This document shows, piece after piece, positions 15,145 through 23,357 of a stretch of 64,000 nt of DNA; the stretch's first letter is position 1, and every line of letters starts with the position of its first letter. Made by a program: the position numbers and the translations under genes. The stretch is from assembly GCF_003730135.1 (NCBI RefSeq), contig NZ_RJVO01000009.1, positions 62,001 to 126,000 of the forward strand. The letters run 5' to 3'. Source of the DNA: Stagnimonas aquatica. GTDB lineage: Bacteria > Pseudomonadota > Gammaproteobacteria > Nevskiales > Nevskiaceae. The notes under the pieces are model-generated. The model ran no database searches and was not told where the DNA came from. It worked only from the letters and a program-made list of their open reading frames with translations.

Positions 15145-16974
15145 TCAGTCCTGGCCGGTCTCCGGGGATGGCCTCTGCTGCTGGCGCTGCGCCTGCCACA
15201 GCCGTGCGTAGGCGCCACCCAGAGCCAGCAGTTGCTCGTGGTGACCGCGCTCGACCACCCGCCCCTGATCGAGCACCACGATCTGGTCGGCGTGCACCAC
15301 GGTCGACAGCCGGTGGGCGATCACCAGCACGGTGCGCTGCGCCGCCGCCTCGCGCAGGGCGGCGAGGATGGCGCGCTCGGCGACCGTGTCCAGCGAGGAG
15401 GTGGCCTCGTCGAAGATCAGCACCGGCGGGTTCTTGAGCAGCACGCGGGCAATCGCCACCCGCTGCTTCTCGCCGCCGGAAAGCTTCAGGCCACGCTCGC
15501 CCACCGGGGTATCCAGCCCCTGCGGCAGGCGGGCGACAAACTCGGCCAGGTGCGCCTGTCGCACCGCCTCGGCCACCGCCTCGCGGCTGGCCTCGGGGCA
15601 GCCGTAGCGCAGGTTCTCCAGCAGGCTGTCGTTGAACAGCACCACGTCCTGCGGCACCACGCCCAGGGCCGTGCGCAGTGTTTCCAGCGGCAGCCGGCGC
15701 AGATCGACCCCGCCGAGCAGCACCCGCCCCTGCTGCGGGTCGTAGAAGCGGAACAGCAGGCGCGCCAGGGTGGACTTGCCAGCACCGCTGGCGCCCACCA
15801 CCGCAACGGTATGGCCGGCGGGGATCTCGAAGTCGGTGCCGCGCAGGATCTCGCGCTCTGGCCGGTAGCCGAAATGCACCTGCTCGAAGCGCACCGCCAG
15901 CGGTCCTGCCGGCAGCGCCAGCGACTGCTCGGGATCGACGATCTTCGGCACCAGTGCCTGCAAGCGGAAGAGCTTGCCCATGTCGGTGAGCGCGCGGCGG
16001 ATCTCCCGGTAGACGAAGCCCAGCACGTTGAGCGGCAGGAACAGCTGGGTCATGAAGGCGTTCACCGCCACGAAATCGCCCAGGCTCATCTGCCCCTGGC
16101 CGACCCGCAGCGCCGCCAGGCTGGTCATGGCGGTCAGGCCGGCGGCGATGATGAGCGCCTGACCGGCATTGAGCAGGGCCAGGGTGCCACGGCTCTTGCC
16201 GGCGGCGCGCTCGTAGCTGGCCAAGGCGCCGTCGTAGCGCTGCGACTCCAGGCGCTCGGCACCGAAGTACTTCACGGTCTCGAAGTTGAGCAGGCTGTCG
16301 AGCGCGCGGGCATTGGCCTGGCTGTCGCGCTCGTTGGCCTCGCGCACATAGCGGGTGCGCCAGTCGGTGACCCGCACCGACCACAGCACGTAGGCGACCA
16401 CCGCCACCAGGGCGATCAGGGCGAAGCCGATCTCGTAGACCTTCCAGAGCACCGCCATCACCAGCGCCAGTTCCAGCAGCGTCGGCAGGATGGTGAACAG
16501 CGCGAAGCGCAGCAGAAAGCCGATGCCCTCGACGCCGCGCTCGATGTCGCGCGCCAGGGCGCCGCTGCGGCGCGACAGGTGGAATTCCAGATCCAGCCGG
16601 TGCAGGTGCTCGAACACCTGCAGGCCGGCACGGCGCATCGCACGCTCGGAAACGCGGCCGAACACCACGTCGCGCAGCTCACCGAACAGCACGTTGACGA
16701 AGCGCAGCGCGCCGTAGCCGAGCAGCAGCGCCAGCGGTAGGGCCAGAGCGGCGCCGCGACTGGCGTCGAGGGCATCGACCAGATGCTTGAGCACCAACGG
16801 CAGCCCCACCGCCGCCAGCTTGGCGGCGATCAGCATCAGCGCCGCGAAGCCGACATGCACGGGAAAGGCGCGCAGCGCCGGCAGCAGCGAGCGCAATGCC
16901 TCCGCCAGCGGCACTGGCGGCTCGGCGTCGGCGGGCGTTTTGGGAGCCGGTTCGACCGGCGGCAGGGGCTTCAT
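15145..16974 (-). CDS. ABC exporter, ATM1/HMT1 type (fused permease and ATPase)
   Basis: A 609-aa half-transporter with an N-terminal six-helix membrane domain and C-terminal ATPase. Walker A 'VVGASGAGKSTLARLLF', signature 'LSGGEKQRVAIARVLL', Walker B 'LIFDEATSSLD' and switch His 'IAHRLSTVV' are intact. 'LDSLLNFETVKYFGAERLES' between the transmembrane and nucleotide domains is a signature of the ATM1/HMT1 group, which exports glutathione-linked metal or sulfur species in bacteria (AtmA-like). The first ~20 residues are Pro-rich. A small 40-aa gene lies 119 bp upstream on the same strand. Confidence 0.92.
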   Translation of the reverse strand: MKPLPPVEPAPKTPADAEPPVPLAEALRSLLPALRAFPVHVGFAALMLIAAKLAAVGLPLVLKHLVDALDASRGAALALPLALLLGYGALRFVNVLFGELRDVVFGRVSERAMRRAGLQVFEHLHRLDLEFHLSRRSGALARDIERGVEGIGFLLRFALFTILPTLLELALVMAVLWKVYEIGFALIALVAVVAYVLWSVRVTDWRTRYVREANERDSQANARALDSLLNFETVKYFGAERLESQRYDGALASYERAAGKSRGTLALLNAGQALIIAAGLTAMTSLAALRVGQGQMSLGDFVAVNAFMTQLFLPLNVLGFVYREIRRALTDMGKLFRLQALVPKIVDPEQSLALPAGPLAVRFEQVHFGYRPEREILRGTDFEIPAGHTVAVVGASGAGKSTLARLLFRFYDPQQGRVLLGGVDLRRLPLETLRTALGVVPQDVVLFNDSLLENLRYGCPEASREAVAEAVRQAHLAEFVARLPQGLDTPVGERGLKLSGGEKQRVAIARVLLKNPPVLIFDEATSSLDTVAERAILAALREAAAQRTVLVIAHRLSTVVHADQIVVLDQGRVVERGHHEQLLALGGAYARLWQAQRQQQRPSPETGQD

Positions 16975-17093
16975 GGCGGCAGACGGGCGGCGCGCCCGGA
17001 ACAGCGCGTCAAGCCAGGGTTGGGTCGCCTAGGCCGCCTTCAAGGGCGCGCCCGCCGCCCGGCGGGGCGCGGGCGGTCGGCAGCCCGGGGAGT

Positions 17094-17216
17094 TCAGGCG
17101 GCCTTTTTCAGCGGTGCGCCGGCCGCAGCCAGGCGCTGGAAGACCTGCTTCAGGCTGGGCTGGGCCGGCGCCGTGGCGGTACCGGGGGTATTGCTGGCGG
17201 CTGTCGTCTGGCTCAT
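17094..17216 (-). CDS. Small Ala/Thr-rich protein of unknown function (40 aa)
   Basis: A 40-residue reading frame that begins with 'MSQTTAASNTPGTATAPA', a low-complexity Ser/Thr/Ala/Pro segment, and ends with an amphipathic, basic helix-like stretch ('SLKQVFQRLAAAGAPLKKAA'). It is supported by a good ribosome-binding site (AGAGGAG, 6 nt before ATG) and a near-consensus promoter (17240-17268), unusual for spurious frames in DNA this GC-rich. No family is recognised. Neighbours are an L,D-transpeptidase upstream and an ATM1-type exporter downstream, all on the same strand. Confidence 0.55.
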   Translation of the reverse strand: MSQTTAASNTPGTATAPAQPSLKQVFQRLAAAGAPLKKAA

Positions 17217-17239
17217 CGCAGGCTCCTCTTGGAGTCTCG

Positions 17240-17268
17240 AATATATTCCCAATAAAAACATCGCACAA
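17240..17268 (-). promoter_or_regulatory. Sigma-70 type promoter for the 40-aa protein
   Basis: On the minus strand TTGTGC (17268-17263), a 17-bp spacer, then TATATT (17245-17240). It is in one of the few AT-rich patches of this region and would place the transcript start about 17 nt before the start codon, leaving room only for the ribosome-binding site. Confidence 0.65.
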
Positions 17269-17372
17269 GAGATAAAACTTAAAGTGACTTGGGAATTGCA
17301 CATCCGGGCCAGCCGGCGGCGCGCCGCAGACCGGGGCGATTTCAGGCGTCGGGAGGGGTTGCGACGGCCGCT

Positions 17373-18527
17373 TCAGCGGTTTTCTTCGAGGACGATCTTC
17401 CAGCTGCCGTCGTTCTGCAGCTTCCAGTACTGCTGCTTGCGCGAGCTGACCGCGTAGTTGTCGCTGTTGTAGTCCTGGATGAACTGCGCCATCACCAGGT
17501 TTTCCTCGCCCGGGTAGCGGAACAGCTCCAGGTCGCGCAGCTTGACGTCGATGCGCTTCTTGGCGGCATTGACCCGGCGCTTGTGCGCGGCAAAGGCGCT
17601 GCGGTCCATGCCGTCGGTGCTGAAATTGGTGGCGTAGTAGCCGAGGTAGGCCTCGGTATCGCGCGCCGACCAGTGGCTGCGCCAGCCCTCGATCAGCTTC
17701 AGCAAAGGCTCGCGCTGCGCGCTCAGCTTGGCCGGCTCCTGCCAGTCGAGCTTGTCGGCCAGGATCACCGGCGTCTGACCGGCCTGGAGATAGGGCTTGA
17801 GCGCGACCAGATCGTCGTTGGCCATGGTCACGCAACCCTCGCTGGAGCGGGGGGCGCGGGAATAGGTATCGCGCGGCACGCCGTGCAGCCAGATGCCGGA
17901 GCCGGAGCGGCCGAGCTTCTGGTCCCAGCGGTTGGGATAGCTGAGCGGGAAGGCGCCGGACCCGTACATCTCCGGCAGCCCCTGGTCGTTGAGAAAGCCG
18001 GTGACGGTGTAGATGCCGATCGGCGTGCGCAGGTCGCCCTTGCTGACCTTGCCGGCGCCATTGCGGCCCATGGCGGCGTAGTGCTCGCGCAGCACCCGCA
18101 GCTCGCTGCCGAGGTTTTCCAGCAGGTAGAGACGGGCGTTGGAGAGATCCACCACCACCAGATACTTCTGCGCCTTGGCGACCTGTAGCACCAGGCTGGG
18201 CAGGGTGCCGGCCTGCTTGACCGGCGGCGACAGCCGCAGCTGCGCCTCTTCCAGCAAGTCTTTGAGCTGGCCGTCGGCCTTGCCGACCATGGTGCTCTGG
18301 GAGCCGGCGCGCACCGCCAGCAGCTCGCTGTAGATCAGCTGCGCCAGGCGGAAGTTGGGCTCCTGCTTGACCAGCTTCTCGATCTGCTGGAAGCCCTCGT
18401 TGTTGCGACCGGCGCGCAACTGGTCCACCGCCGTCTTCAGCTGCTGCTCAGGGGTGAAGCTCGCCTGCGCGAGCACAGGCAAGAGGAGGCTTGCCAGGGC
18501 GAACGCTGGCCGGGTGAAGAACCGCAT
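17373..18527 (-). CDS. L,D-transpeptidase family protein with C-terminal NTF2-like domain
   Basis: A 384-aa exported protein: signal peptide (about 1-21), helical region resembling a degenerate TPR (about 22-110), a YkuD catalytic domain with 'SGIWLHGVPRDTYS' and catalytic cysteine in 'SSEGCVTMAND', and a C-terminal NTF2-like domain from about residue 270 ('WRSHWSARDTEAYLGYYA' to 'WKIVLEE'). YkuD enzymes cross-link peptidoglycan, attach lipoprotein, or (DpaA/YafK group) cleave that bond. The order of domains is closest to the YafK/ErfK-like group. The same C-terminal domain occurs in the gene 37 bp upstream (18565-19524), implying a common operon and partner. Confidence 0.88.
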   Translation of the reverse strand: MRFFTRPAFALASLLLPVLAQASFTPEQQLKTAVDQLRAGRNNEGFQQIEKLVKQEPNFRLAQLIYSELLAVRAGSQSTMVGKADGQLKDLLEEAQLRLSPPVKQAGTLPSLVLQVAKAQKYLVVVDLSNARLYLLENLGSELRVLREHYAAMGRNGAGKVSKGDLRTPIGIYTVTGFLNDQGLPEMYGSGAFPLSYPNRWDQKLGRSGSGIWLHGVPRDTYSRAPRSSEGCVTMANDDLVALKPYLQAGQTPVILADKLDWQEPAKLSAQREPLLKLIEGWRSHWSARDTEAYLGYYATNFSTDGMDRSAFAAHKRRVNAAKKRIDVKLRDLELFRYPGEENLVMAQFIQDYNSDNYAVSSRKQQYWKLQNDGSWKIVLEENR

Positions 18528-18564
18528 CGGAAATCGAGACCTGCTGCCGGCAAACACCCGGCGC

Positions 18565-19524
18565 TTAGCGGATGTATTCGCGGACGATCTTCCAGCCGGC
18601 TTCGGTGGCGCGCAGCTCCAGGGTCTTGTTGACCTGGTCGGAGAAGCTGTCGGACTGATAGTCCTGCACGAAGTTGACGCGCACGCGGTCGGCGCCGATG
18701 CGGCTGATCTCGGGGTTCAACGCCCGCACCGCGATGCGGCTGGGGCGGGCGATGCGCTCGCGGCGCTGCTGCTCCCAGTTGGCGCGGGTGAGGCCGCCTT
18801 CGGGTGCGAAATCCGGCGCGTAAAGGGCGAGGTAGCCGTCGACATTCTTCGAGGACCAGGCCTTGGCCCAGGCGGTCAGGCTGGCATTGATGGCGACGGC
18901 GTCGACGCCCGGGTCCGCCGTGGCCGCCGCAGCCGGGGTCGCGGCCGGCGCGGGCACCGCAGTGCCGGCAGCGGGCTTGGCAGCGGGCGCTGCGGGCGCA
19001 GGCGCCGTGCCGACCAGGCCGGTGTCGAGCTGGTTGACCAGGTTGAGCTTGTAGCGAACGGTCTGGTTGCTCTGATCGAGCATCAGCGCGCGGTTGTAGG
19101 CGGCGCCGGCCAGGGCGGCATAGATGTCGCCCAGATTCTCGTGCGCGGTGGCGTAGGCCGGGTGGGTGGCGAGCGCGGCTTCCAGCGCGTCGCGGGCCTT
19201 CTCGTAGTCGCCCTGCTGGGCGTAGAGCACGGCCAGATTGTTGTAGGGCTCGGGCAGCTGCGGATAGTCGCGGGTGAGGTCGGCGAAGGCCTTGAGCGCC
19301 TCTTCGGTCTTGTTCAGCTTGACCAGCACCAGGCCGCGGGTGAAGCGGCCTTCGGCGTCCTGCGGCGAGCTGGCGAGGTGCCGGTCGAGGGTCTTCAGCG
19401 CGCCCTGCAGATCACCACCGTTGAGCTGGGCCTGGGCCTGCTCGACCGGCGTCGCGGCGGTGGCCAGCGGCGCGAAGGCGGCGGCGGCGGCAAGGAAAGC
19501 GAGGCGGGATAGGGTGCGGTTCAC
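18565..19524 (-). CDS. TPR-repeat periplasmic protein with C-terminal NTF2-like domain
   Basis: A 319-aa exported protein: signal peptide (about 1-23), three to four tetratricopeptide repeats (e.g. 'GRFTRGLVLVKLNKTEEALK', 'PYNNLAVLYAQQGDYEKARD'), an Ala/Pro-rich linker around residues 165-205, and a C-terminal NTF2-like domain ('AWAKAWSSKNVDGYLALYAP' to 'WKIVREYIR'). That last domain is clearly homologous to the one ending the adjacent L,D-transpeptidase. The pair is probably cotranscribed, and the TPR part could bring the transpeptidase to a protein partner. Exact role unknown. Confidence 0.88.
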   Translation of the reverse strand: MNRTLSRLAFLAAAAAFAPLATAATPVEQAQAQLNGGDLQGALKTLDRHLASSPQDAEGRFTRGLVLVKLNKTEEALKAFADLTRDYPQLPEPYNNLAVLYAQQGDYEKARDALEAALATHPAYATAHENLGDIYAALAGAAYNRALMLDQSNQTVRYKLNLVNQLDTGLVGTAPAPAAPAAKPAAGTAVPAPAATPAAAATADPGVDAVAINASLTAWAKAWSSKNVDGYLALYAPDFAPEGGLTRANWEQQRRERIARPSRIAVRALNPEISRIGADRVRVNFVQDYQSDSFSDQVNKTLELRATEAGWKIVREYIR

Positions 19525-19576
19525 GCCGAAAACCTCAGGTGTACGGGCCTTTTGTTAGGCCGGAACTATAAGCCAT

Positions 19577-20530
19577 TTACCCGGCCGGAGGCGTCTCCGC
19601 GTCCGCCCGGGCGTAAATGTCCGGCTCGCCGGCCGGCACATGCTTGAAACGCCGATGCACCCAGAAATATTCAGCCGGCGCGTGGGCGCGGATGCCGGCT
19701 TCCAGCACCGCGTTGACCCGCGCCGCGTCGGCGGTTTCGTCGGGGCCGGGAAAGTCCGCCAGCGCCGGCTCGATCACCACCTTCCAGCGGCCGCCGCCCA
19801 GATAGGCCGGAAAGTAGGGCACCACCGCTGCCCGCCCCATCTGCGCCAGCTTGCTGGTGGCGACGATGGTGGCGACCTTCTTGCCGAAGAAAGGCACGTA
19901 GACGCTGATGCGGGTATCCAGGGTCTGGTCCGGCGCGTACCAGACCGAAGCACCACCACGCAGGGCCTTGACCAGGGTGCGCAGCTCGTCGCGCGGCAGC
20001 GCCGGCAGCCGCGAGCGACGCTCGCGCCAGCGGTGCATGAAGTAGTCCATCAGTCCGTTTTCGTAGGGCCGGTACATGGCGTGGAAATCGACCCCGGCCA
20101 GGCACAGGAAGCGCGCGCCCAGCTCCAGGGTGGTGAAGTGGCCGGTGAGCAGCAGCGCGCCCTGCTTCTTCGCCTGCACGGCGCGCAGATGCTCGACGCC
20201 TTCCACCGTGCCCAGGCCGCGCAGGCGGGCGTCGGAACTCCACCAGGCCAGCGCCGCCTCGAACAGGCCACGGCCGAGTGCCGCGAAATGGGCATCGACC
20301 ATCGCCTCACGCTGCGCCGCGTTCTGCGCGGGGAAAGCCACCGCCAGGTTGGCGCGGACGATGCGCCGGCGCGAGCCGAGCATCCGCCCCAGGCGCCGGC
20401 CCAGGGCCTCGCCAAACGCCAGTTGCCAGGTGATCGGCAACAGGTGCAGCAGGCGCATCAGACCCAGGCCCAGCCAGACCGGCCAGTAGCGGGGGCCAAG
20501 GAAGGAGGCGCGGAACGGTGGAGCGTGCAT
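19577..20530 (-). CDS. Lipid A biosynthesis lauroyl-type acyltransferase (LpxL/HtrB family)
   Basis: A 317-aa inner-membrane acyltransferase that adds a secondary acyl chain to Kdo-lipid A. The N-terminal amphipathic/membrane segment contains 'YWPVWLGLGLMRLL'; the catalytic dyad is in 'LLLTGHFTTLELGARFL' (HX4E, as in LpxL members), with 'VWYAPDQTLDTR' downstream. The start at 20530 gives the usual family N terminus; a much longer in-frame version runs antisense through waaA and is rejected. It is divergent from waaA, whose product makes the acceptor, across 99 bp with an 8-bp inverted repeat (20564-20571/20595-20602). Confidence 0.9.
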   Translation of the reverse strand: MHAPPFRASFLGPRYWPVWLGLGLMRLLHLLPITWQLAFGEALGRRLGRMLGSRRRIVRANLAVAFPAQNAAQREAMVDAHFAALGRGLFEAALAWWSSDARLRGLGTVEGVEHLRAVQAKKQGALLLTGHFTTLELGARFLCLAGVDFHAMYRPYENGLMDYFMHRWRERRSRLPALPRDELRTLVKALRGGASVWYAPDQTLDTRISVYVPFFGKKVATIVATSKLAQMGRAAVVPYFPAYLGGGRWKVVIEPALADFPGPDETADAARVNAVLEAGIRAHAPAEYFWVHRRFKHVPAGEPDIYARADAETPPAG

Positions 20531-20629
20531 CGGCGGCGGCGGTCGGCCCAGGCTGGCGGGCGCGGCATTGTAGTCGCCAGGGCCGCCAGGGCCGACAATG
20601 CCGGCCTGTTGCGATGCCCGGCCCCGACG

Positions 20630-21904
20630 ATGCGCCTGCTCTACACCCTGCTGCTCACCCTGCTGACGCCGTTGATCGTGCTGCGCCTGCTGCTCAAGAG
20701 CCGCGAGCTGCCAGCCTACCGGCGGCGGATCGGCGAGCGCTTCGGCCGGGTGCCGCGACCGCCGCAGGGCGTGGCGGTGTGGGTGCACGCGGTCAGCGTC
20801 GGCGAATCGCTGGCGGCGCTGCCGCTGATCGAGGCGCTGATTGCCGAGCACGGCGAGCGCCGGGTTTGGGTCACCACCACCACGCCCACCGGCAGCGAGC
20901 GGGTGACCGCAGCGCTGGGCGGGCGCGTGATCCACAGCTACGCGCCCTACGACCTGCCGACCGTGGTGGCGCGCTTTCTCGACCGCGCCCGGCCGGCGAA
21001 AGTGGTGGTGATGGAAACCGAGCTGTGGCCGAACCTGTTCCGCGCCTGCGCCCGGCGCGGCATTCCGCTGCTGATCGCCAACGCCCGGCTGTCGCCGCGC
21101 TCGTACAAGGGCTACGGCCGGGTCGCCGGCTTCACCCGCGCCACGCTCACCGACACCGCGCACATCGCCGCCCAGAGCGCGCTCGACGCCGAGCGCTTCA
21201 CCGCCCTTGGCGCGCCGAGGGTGAGCGTGGTCGGCAATCTCAAGTTCGACCTGGCACTGCCGGAGGCTCAGCGCGCGCGAGGTCAGCGCATCCGCGCAGC
21301 CCTGGGCGCGACGCGGCCGGTGTGGATCGCCGCCAGCACCCACGAGGGCGAGGAAGAGATCGCCCTGGCCGCGCAGTTGCAGGTACTCAGGACGCTGCCG
21401 ACCGCGCTGCTGATCCTGGTGCCGCGCCATCCGCAGCGCTTCGATGCGGTGGCGCGCCTGGTGGAGCGCGCCGGCCTGCGCCTGCTGCGCCGCAGCGCGC
21501 TCGACTTCCCCACCGACGCCGCCACGCCGGCGCCGGGCGAGCCGCCGCAGGTGCTGCTCGGCGACAGCATGGGCGAGATGCTGGCCTACCTCGAAGCCAG
21601 CGATCTCGCCTTCGTCGGCGGCAGCTTCGTGCCGGTCGGCGGCCACAACATCCTGGAACCCGCCGCGCTCGGCAAGCCGGTGCTGTTCGGCCCGCAGATG
21701 CACAACTTCCTGCCGGCGCGCGAGCTGCTGCTCGGCAGCGAGGCGGCGCTGGAACTGGCCGAGCCGAGCGCGCTCGCCGAAACACTGCTGGCGCTGTTTG
21801 CCGATCCGGCGCGGCGGCGGGCCATGGGCCAGGCGGGCGCCGTCGCCATCGCCGCCAATCGCGGCGCGCTGCAACGCCTGCTGGCACTGGTCGCGGCGGC
21901 ATGA
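20630..21904 (+). CDS. waaA: 3-deoxy-D-manno-octulosonic acid (Kdo) transferase
   Basis: A 424-aa GT-B/GT30 enzyme that adds Kdo from CMP-Kdo to lipid IVA, in the inner leaflet of the cytoplasmic membrane. N-terminal membrane anchor 'LLYTLLLTLLTPLIVLRLLL', then 'VWVHAVSVGESLAALPLI' with the catalytic Glu, 'PLLIANARLSPRSYKGY', and the C-terminal 'SFVPVGGHNILEPAALGKPV' motif of WaaA. Start codon and length are normal for the family. Its stop overlaps the exonuclease start by ATGA. The divergent LpxL-type gene works on the same pathway. Confidence 0.96.
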   Translation: MRLLYTLLLTLLTPLIVLRLLLKSRELPAYRRRIGERFGRVPRPPQGVAVWVHAVSVGESLAALPLIEALIAEHGERRVWVTTTTPTGSERVTAALGGRVIHSYAPYDLPTVVARFLDRARPAKVVVMETELWPNLFRACARRGIPLLIANARLSPRSYKGYGRVAGFTRATLTDTAHIAAQSALDAERFTALGAPRVSVVGNLKFDLALPEAQRARGQRIRAALGATRPVWIAASTHEGEEEIALAAQLQVLRTLPTALLILVPRHPQRFDAVARLVERAGLRLLRRSALDFPTDAATPAPGEPPQVLLGDSMGEMLAYLEASDLAFVGGSFVPVGGHNILEPAALGKPVLFGPQMHNFLPARELLLGSEAALELAEPSALAETLLALFADPARRRAMGQAGAVAIAANRGALQRLLALVAAA

Positions 21905-22929
21905 GCGCGCTGGTGGTGCCCAGCGCCGCCGGCCTTTACTGCCCGGCCGGCGACTTCCACATCGACCCGATCAAGAAGGTGCCGCGCGCGGTCATCACCC
22001 ACGCCCACGCCGACCACGCGCGGCCGGGCATGGGCCAGTACTGGGCGGCGCGGCCCGGAGAGGGCCTGCTGAAGATCCGCCTCGGCCGCGATGCGCCGCT
22101 CAGCAGCCTCGACTACGGCGAGCGCCTGCAACTCGGCGCCGCCACCATCAGCCTGCACCCGGCCGGTCATGTCCTGGGCAGCGCGCAGGTGCGCATCGAA
22201 GTGGCGGACGAGGTCTGGGTGGTGAGCGGCGACTACAAGCGCTGCCCGGACCCGAGTTGTGCGCCCTTCGAGCCCGTGCCCTGCGACACCTTTGTCACCG
22301 AAGCCAGCTTCGCGCGCCCGAACTTCCGCTGGCAGCCACCGGCGGTGGTGGTGCGCGAAATCTTCGACTGGTGGCGGCAGTGCCAGGCGGAAGATCGCAC
22401 CGCCGTGCTGTTCTGCTACGCGCTCGGCAAGGCGCAACGCCTGCTCGCCGAGCTGGCGACGCTCACCAACGAGACCGTGCTGCTGCACGCGGCGATGACG
22501 CCGCTGGTGAAGGCCTACCGCCAGGCCGGTGTGCCCATGCTGCCGACCGAGCCGGTGGGCGACCGCCCCCGGGGCACCAGCTTTGCCGGCCGGCTGGTGC
22601 TGGCGCCGCCGGGCGCCGGCGGTACGCCCTGGATGCGTCGCTTCGCGCCCTACTCCACCGCGCTGGCCAGCGGCTGGATGCAGTTGCAGGGCACGCCGCG
22701 TCGCGCCGCCTACGAGCGCGGCTTCGTGCTCAGCGACCACAGCGACTGGCCGGGGCTGATCCGCAGCATCGAGGAAACCGGCGCCCGCCAGGTGCTGGTG
22801 ATGCACGGCCGCAGCGAGGCCCTGGTCGGCTATCTGCGCGAACGCGGCATCGCGGCGTCCGCCTTCGCGCCGGAAACGGAAATCGCCACCGCCCCGCTTC
22901 GGGCAGCCAAGCCGGAAGCGCAGGCATGA
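21901..22929 (+). CDS. Ligase-associated DNA exonuclease, MBL fold
   Basis: A 342-aa metallo-beta-lactamase-fold nuclease of the group usually encoded beside an ATP-dependent DNA ligase and a DEAD/DEAH helicase (Lhr-like), where it is linked to DNA repair. Metal ligands are visible in 'ITHAHADHARPG', 'HPAGHVLGSAQVRIE' and 'VVSGDYKRCPDP'; 'ERGFVLSDHSDWPGL' holds a later His/Asp pair. It overlaps waaA by ATGA and the GFA gene by ATGA, forming a tight three-gene run. The ligase and helicase partners are not in the window. Confidence 0.9.
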   Translation: MSALVVPSAAGLYCPAGDFHIDPIKKVPRAVITHAHADHARPGMGQYWAARPGEGLLKIRLGRDAPLSSLDYGERLQLGAATISLHPAGHVLGSAQVRIEVADEVWVVSGDYKRCPDPSCAPFEPVPCDTFVTEASFARPNFRWQPPAVVVREIFDWWRQCQAEDRTAVLFCYALGKAQRLLAELATLTNETVLLHAAMTPLVKAYRQAGVPMLPTEPVGDRPRGTSFAGRLVLAPPGAGGTPWMRRFAPYSTALASGWMQLQGTPRRAAYERGFVLSDHSDWPGLIRSIEETGARQVLVMHGRSEALVGYLRERGIAASAFAPETEIATAPLRAAKPEAQA

Positions 22930-23336
22930 GCGACCATCGCGGCTCCTGTCTCTGCGGCGGGGTGCGCTATGTGCTGAGAGCGCCGCTGACCGAAATCGGG
23001 CTCTGCCATTGCCAGCAATGCCGCAAGGCCAACGGCAGCGCCTTCGCCGCCAACGCACCGGTGCCAGAGGCTGCCTTCCAGCTACTCGCCGGCGCCGAGT
23101 TGCTCAAGGCCTACGAGTCCTCGCCCGGCAAGCAGCGGGTGTTCTGTGGTCACTGCGGCTCGCCGATCTATAGCCGCAACGCCAAGAAGCCGGGCCTGCT
23201 GCGGCTGCGCATCGGCCTGCTCGATACGCCGGCCGGGCACACTCCGGACTTTCACTTCATGACCGCCCACAAGGCGGACTGGCATCAGCTCGACGACGCA
23301 CTGCCGCAGTACCCGGAGTACCCGCCGGAGCGCTGA
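22926..23336 (+). CDS. GFA family protein (glutathione-dependent formaldehyde-activating-like)
   Basis: A 136-aa zinc-binding protein. Three cysteine groups are intact: 'GSCLCGGVRY', 'CHCQQCRKANGSAF' and 'FCGHCGSPIYS', the ligand set of the GFA/CENP-V fold. Some relatives speed adduct formation between glutathione and formaldehyde, but many have no known substrate. The start codon overlaps the upstream exonuclease stop, so translation is coupled. It is the last gene of the waaA run. Confidence 0.92.
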   Translation: MSDHRGSCLCGGVRYVLRAPLTEIGLCHCQQCRKANGSAFAANAPVPEAAFQLLAGAELLKAYESSPGKQRVFCGHCGSPIYSRNAKKPGLLRLRIGLLDTPAGHTPDFHFMTAHKADWHQLDDALPQYPEYPPER

Positions 23337-23357
23337 ATCTGTTGCCCGGCCGGCCTC

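Noticed and set aside
17032-17108. Terminator formed by GGCCGCCT/AGGCGGCC with a following T-run
   Set aside because: The T-run is on the plus strand, where no gene is transcribed toward it, and the loop is over 50 nt.
17094-17216. RiPP/bacteriocin precursor exported by the downstream ABC protein
   Set aside because: There is no double-Gly leader, Cys/Ser/Thr core or modification enzyme nearby, and the ABC protein is of ATM1 type.
19577-21874. A 765-codon minus-strand frame extending the LpxL-type gene across waaA
   Set aside because: Family similarity begins at 20530; the rest is antisense to waaA.
20518-22929. An 803-codon plus-strand frame spanning waaA and the exonuclease gene
   Set aside because: Only its 3' part from 21901 encodes the MBL exonuclease; the first half is Arg/Ala-rich out-of-frame sequence across waaA.
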